Source: CAZBWS01 sp964495705
GTDB taxonomy: Bacteria; Pseudomonadota; Gammaproteobacteria; HTCC5015
Direction of reading: 5' to 3'
NCBI GenBank assembly: GCA_964495705.1
Contig: CAZBWS010000092.1
Span: 1 to 7,740 of the forward strand
Length of the DNA stretch: 7,740 nucleotides
Each line of letters opens with the position of its first letter. Position 1 is the first letter of the stretch. Below are positions 6,386 to 7,740 of the stretch, piece after piece. The notes below the pieces were generated by a model. That model saw nothing but the letters and a program-made list of their open reading frames with translations. It searched no databases and was not told the DNA's origin. The position numbers were made by a program, and so were the translations under genes.

Positions 6386-7048
6386 ATGACCGCAGATGAA
6401 ATGAAGCGCGCCGCCGCTGCCGAAGCCATTAAATACGTAGAGCCTGGCACAGTGATCGGTGTTGGCACTGGCTCCACTGCCAACCATTTCATCGACCTGT
6501 TGGCTGAAATGCCCGAGCGCATCAAGGCCGCAGTGGCCAGCTCTGAAGCCACCGCCGCACGCCTCAAAGGCCACGGCATAGAGGTTGTCGAACTGAACAA
6601 TGCAGGCAGCTTAGAGCTGTATGTAGATGGCGCCGACGAAGCCGATGCTTACCTGAATTTGATCAAGGGCGGTGGTGGCGCACTGACTCGCGAGAAAATT
6701 GTCGCAGCCGCCAGTAAGAAATTTGTCTGCATTGCCGACGAGTCTAAAACCGTTAACATTCTCGGTAAATTCCCACTGCCCGTAGAAGTGATCCCTATGG
6801 CCCGCAGCCTAGTCGCTCGCAAGCTACGCGCCATGGGTGGTCGCCCCGAGCTACGCACCGGTTTTACCACCGACAATGGCAATATCATTCTAGATGTTCA
6901 CGGGCTTGAGATCATGGAGCCCCTAAAAATGGAGCGAGAGATTAATAACCTGGCGGGTGTTGTTTGTACGGGGATATTTGCTCAGCAGGCTGCGGATGTT
7001 TTGATACTTGGGACGCAGGGTGGGGCTAGGATTGTTGAGCCGAAGTGA
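6386..7048 (+). CDS. rpiA: ribose-5-phosphate isomerase A
   Basis: The enzyme interconverts ribose 5-phosphate and ribulose 5-phosphate in the non-oxidative pentose phosphate pathway. With the ATG at 6386 it has 220 residues, about the E. coli length (219), and aligns throughout. It shows the phosphate-binding GVGTGST (25-31), YVDGADE (79-85) with catalytic D81 and D84, IKGGGGALTREK (93-104) with K94 and E103, and GKFPLPVEVIPMA (127-139). These residues carry the same numbers as in E. coli RpiA. A TTG at 6374 would add four residues but does not fit the family N terminus. Only a weak purine-rich site precedes the ATG. The last 31 codons have a different third-base pattern from the rest (no codon ends in C), while the protein there (GVVCTGIFAQQAADVLILGTQGGARIV) still matches the family. 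Confidence 0.97.
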   Translation: MTADEMKRAAAAEAIKYVEPGTVIGVGTGSTANHFIDLLAEMPERIKAAVASSEATAARLKGHGIEVVELNNAGSLELYVDGADEADAYLNLIKGGGGALTREKIVAAASKKFVCIADESKTVNILGKFPLPVEVIPMARSLVARKLRAMGGRPELRTGFTTDNGNIILDVHGLEIMEPLKMEREINNLAGVVCTGIFAQQAADVLILGTQGGARIVEPK

Positions 7049-7050
7049 CC

Positions 7051-7596
7051 ATGCTTTCTAAAATATCTACGATAGACAATAATGAAGAGTACGCTTGGAA
7101 TAATGTCTATGAACTGGAGGAGTTCCAAAGCTTTAACAGACTTAAAATCGGCTGCGCTTCTTTGGAGGTGGCGGCTATTTTAAATTTTTGTAAAAACATG
7201 AATGGGCCTTTTGGCGTCTTGCATGTACTTCTTGTCTCGCGAACCGGTGAACGCCCAGGAAGATATGAATCCACGCCCTTTACATACGAAGAGCTCGAAC
7301 TTTTTTTATGGGAAAACCAAGAATATATTGAGCAAGATGGAAGGCACCACATATGGGTCTCATCGCTTTCCAATGAAGGCCAATTCATTTACGACCAGCA
7401 TAACTTTATTTATGCCTATGGCGATACAGAAGGCTACATGAAAATTTTACAAGAAAAAGGGTTTACTCAAGACTCTATCGAAATAACCTGCCCACACACA
7501 CATAATTATCATTTTGAATTTGACGATCACGAAAGAAGCCTCACCCAGCAACCAAAATGGAAACACCACCCACTTCAAGATGGCGACGATTACTAA
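7051..7596 (+). CDS. uncharacterised protein downstream of rpiA
   Basis: I do not recognise this family. The 181-residue product has no signal peptide or membrane segment and looks like a soluble alpha/beta protein. A central block (about 53-128) looks like a conserved domain: PFGVLHVLLVSRTGERPGRYES, then an acidic helix YEELELFLWENQEYIEQ, then DGRHHIWVSS and IYDQHNFIYAYGDTEGYM. The C-terminal part has CPHTHNYHFEFDDH (147-160) and further His, a possible metal site, but this is not a known motif to me. The start is either the ATG at 7051, two bases after the rpiA stop, or a GTG at 7045 that overlaps the stop; the ATG is preferred by default. It is visibly AT-richer than rpiA and uses AGA and ATA codons, so it may be an acquired gene using rpiA transcription. 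An intact frame of this length with protein-like composition supports it as real. Confidence 0.78.
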   Translation: MLSKISTIDNNEEYAWNNVYELEEFQSFNRLKIGCASLEVAAILNFCKNMNGPFGVLHVLLVSRTGERPGRYESTPFTYEELELFLWENQEYIEQDGRHHIWVSSLSNEGQFIYDQHNFIYAYGDTEGYMKILQEKGFTQDSIEITCPHTHNYHFEFDDHERSLTQQPKWKHHPLQDGDDY

Positions 7597-7617
7597 CTAA
7601 CACAAGGCGTTTTCCCA

Positions 7618-7718
7618 GTAGGCTGGCGCTGAGGCACGAAGCCCAGCGCGCAATACCCAAACACTCTGCAAATTCTAATACCTGCCCGTTGGGCTTCGCA
7701 AGCTCAACCGCAACCTAC
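7618..7718. repeat. REPIN-like pair of inverted GTAG-hairpin repeats
   Basis: Two related elements face each other. The left (7618-7647, plus) is GTAG followed by an imperfect hairpin: GCTGG/CCAGC, a bulged C, GCT/AGC. The right (7688-7718, minus) is GTAG followed by GTTG/CAAC, a bulged C, GGTT/AAGC-type pairing. Both have the same GAAGCCCA core and bulge, so they are copies of one family. A 5' GTAG before a bulged hairpin, and inverted pairing across a short spacer, is the structure of REP elements and their doublets (REPINs), mobilised by RAYT transposases. No RAYT gene is in the window. Assignment to REP is by structure only. Confidence 0.68.
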
Positions 7719-7740
7719 ATGGGATATTCCCAACCTATGC

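Overview
The window looks like a chromosomal segment of a marine-type gammaproteobacterium related to Pseudomonas and the Cellvibrionales. The order ubiH-pepP-ygfB, then divergently a small TIGR02449-type gene, zapA, 6S RNA and ygfA, is the arrangement I recall from Pseudomonas and, in large part, from E. coli. The divergent ilvA/rpiA pair is also familiar from Pseudomonas. Genus assignment is inference; base composition looks moderate.

Left part (1-2577, minus strand): a compact operon read right to left, ygfB, pepP, ubiH. The spacings are 8 and 2 bases. ubiH runs off the left edge. It holds a UPF0149 protein, Xaa-Pro aminopeptidase P and a ubiquinone-biosynthesis flavin hydroxylase.

Centre (2677-4088, plus strand): a small coiled-coil protein overlaps zapA (FtsZ-ring assembly) by four bases. 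Next is a well-supported 6S RNA gene (about 3299-3486) with its own promoter, then ygfA (5-formyltetrahydrofolate cyclo-ligase). The long open frame of ygfA runs back through the 6S RNA. The start that fits is the internal ATG at 3513.

Right centre (4089-4760): a Lys/Ala-rich histone H1-like gene made largely of 102-bp tandem repeats. It is interrupted by exactly 100 N. Repeat phase and reading frame both show that the true gap is not 100 bases; 23 + 102n is predicted. A symmetric hairpin with A and T tracts then serves as a two-way terminator between this gene and ilvA, which converges on it.

Right part (4770-7740): ilvA (minus, biosynthetic threonine deaminase) and rpiA (plus, ribose-5-phosphate isomerase) diverge from a 104-bp spacer. 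An uncharacterised, AT-richer gene abuts rpiA. The window ends in a pair of inverted GTAG-hairpin repeats with REP/REPIN architecture. The last 31 codons of rpiA switch abruptly to codons never ending in C, which may mark a recombination or insertion boundary.

Most of the window is conserved housekeeping sequence. I see no clear new multi-gene system. The least explained part is the right end (6953-7740): altered rpiA tail, unknown gene and REPIN-like repeat.
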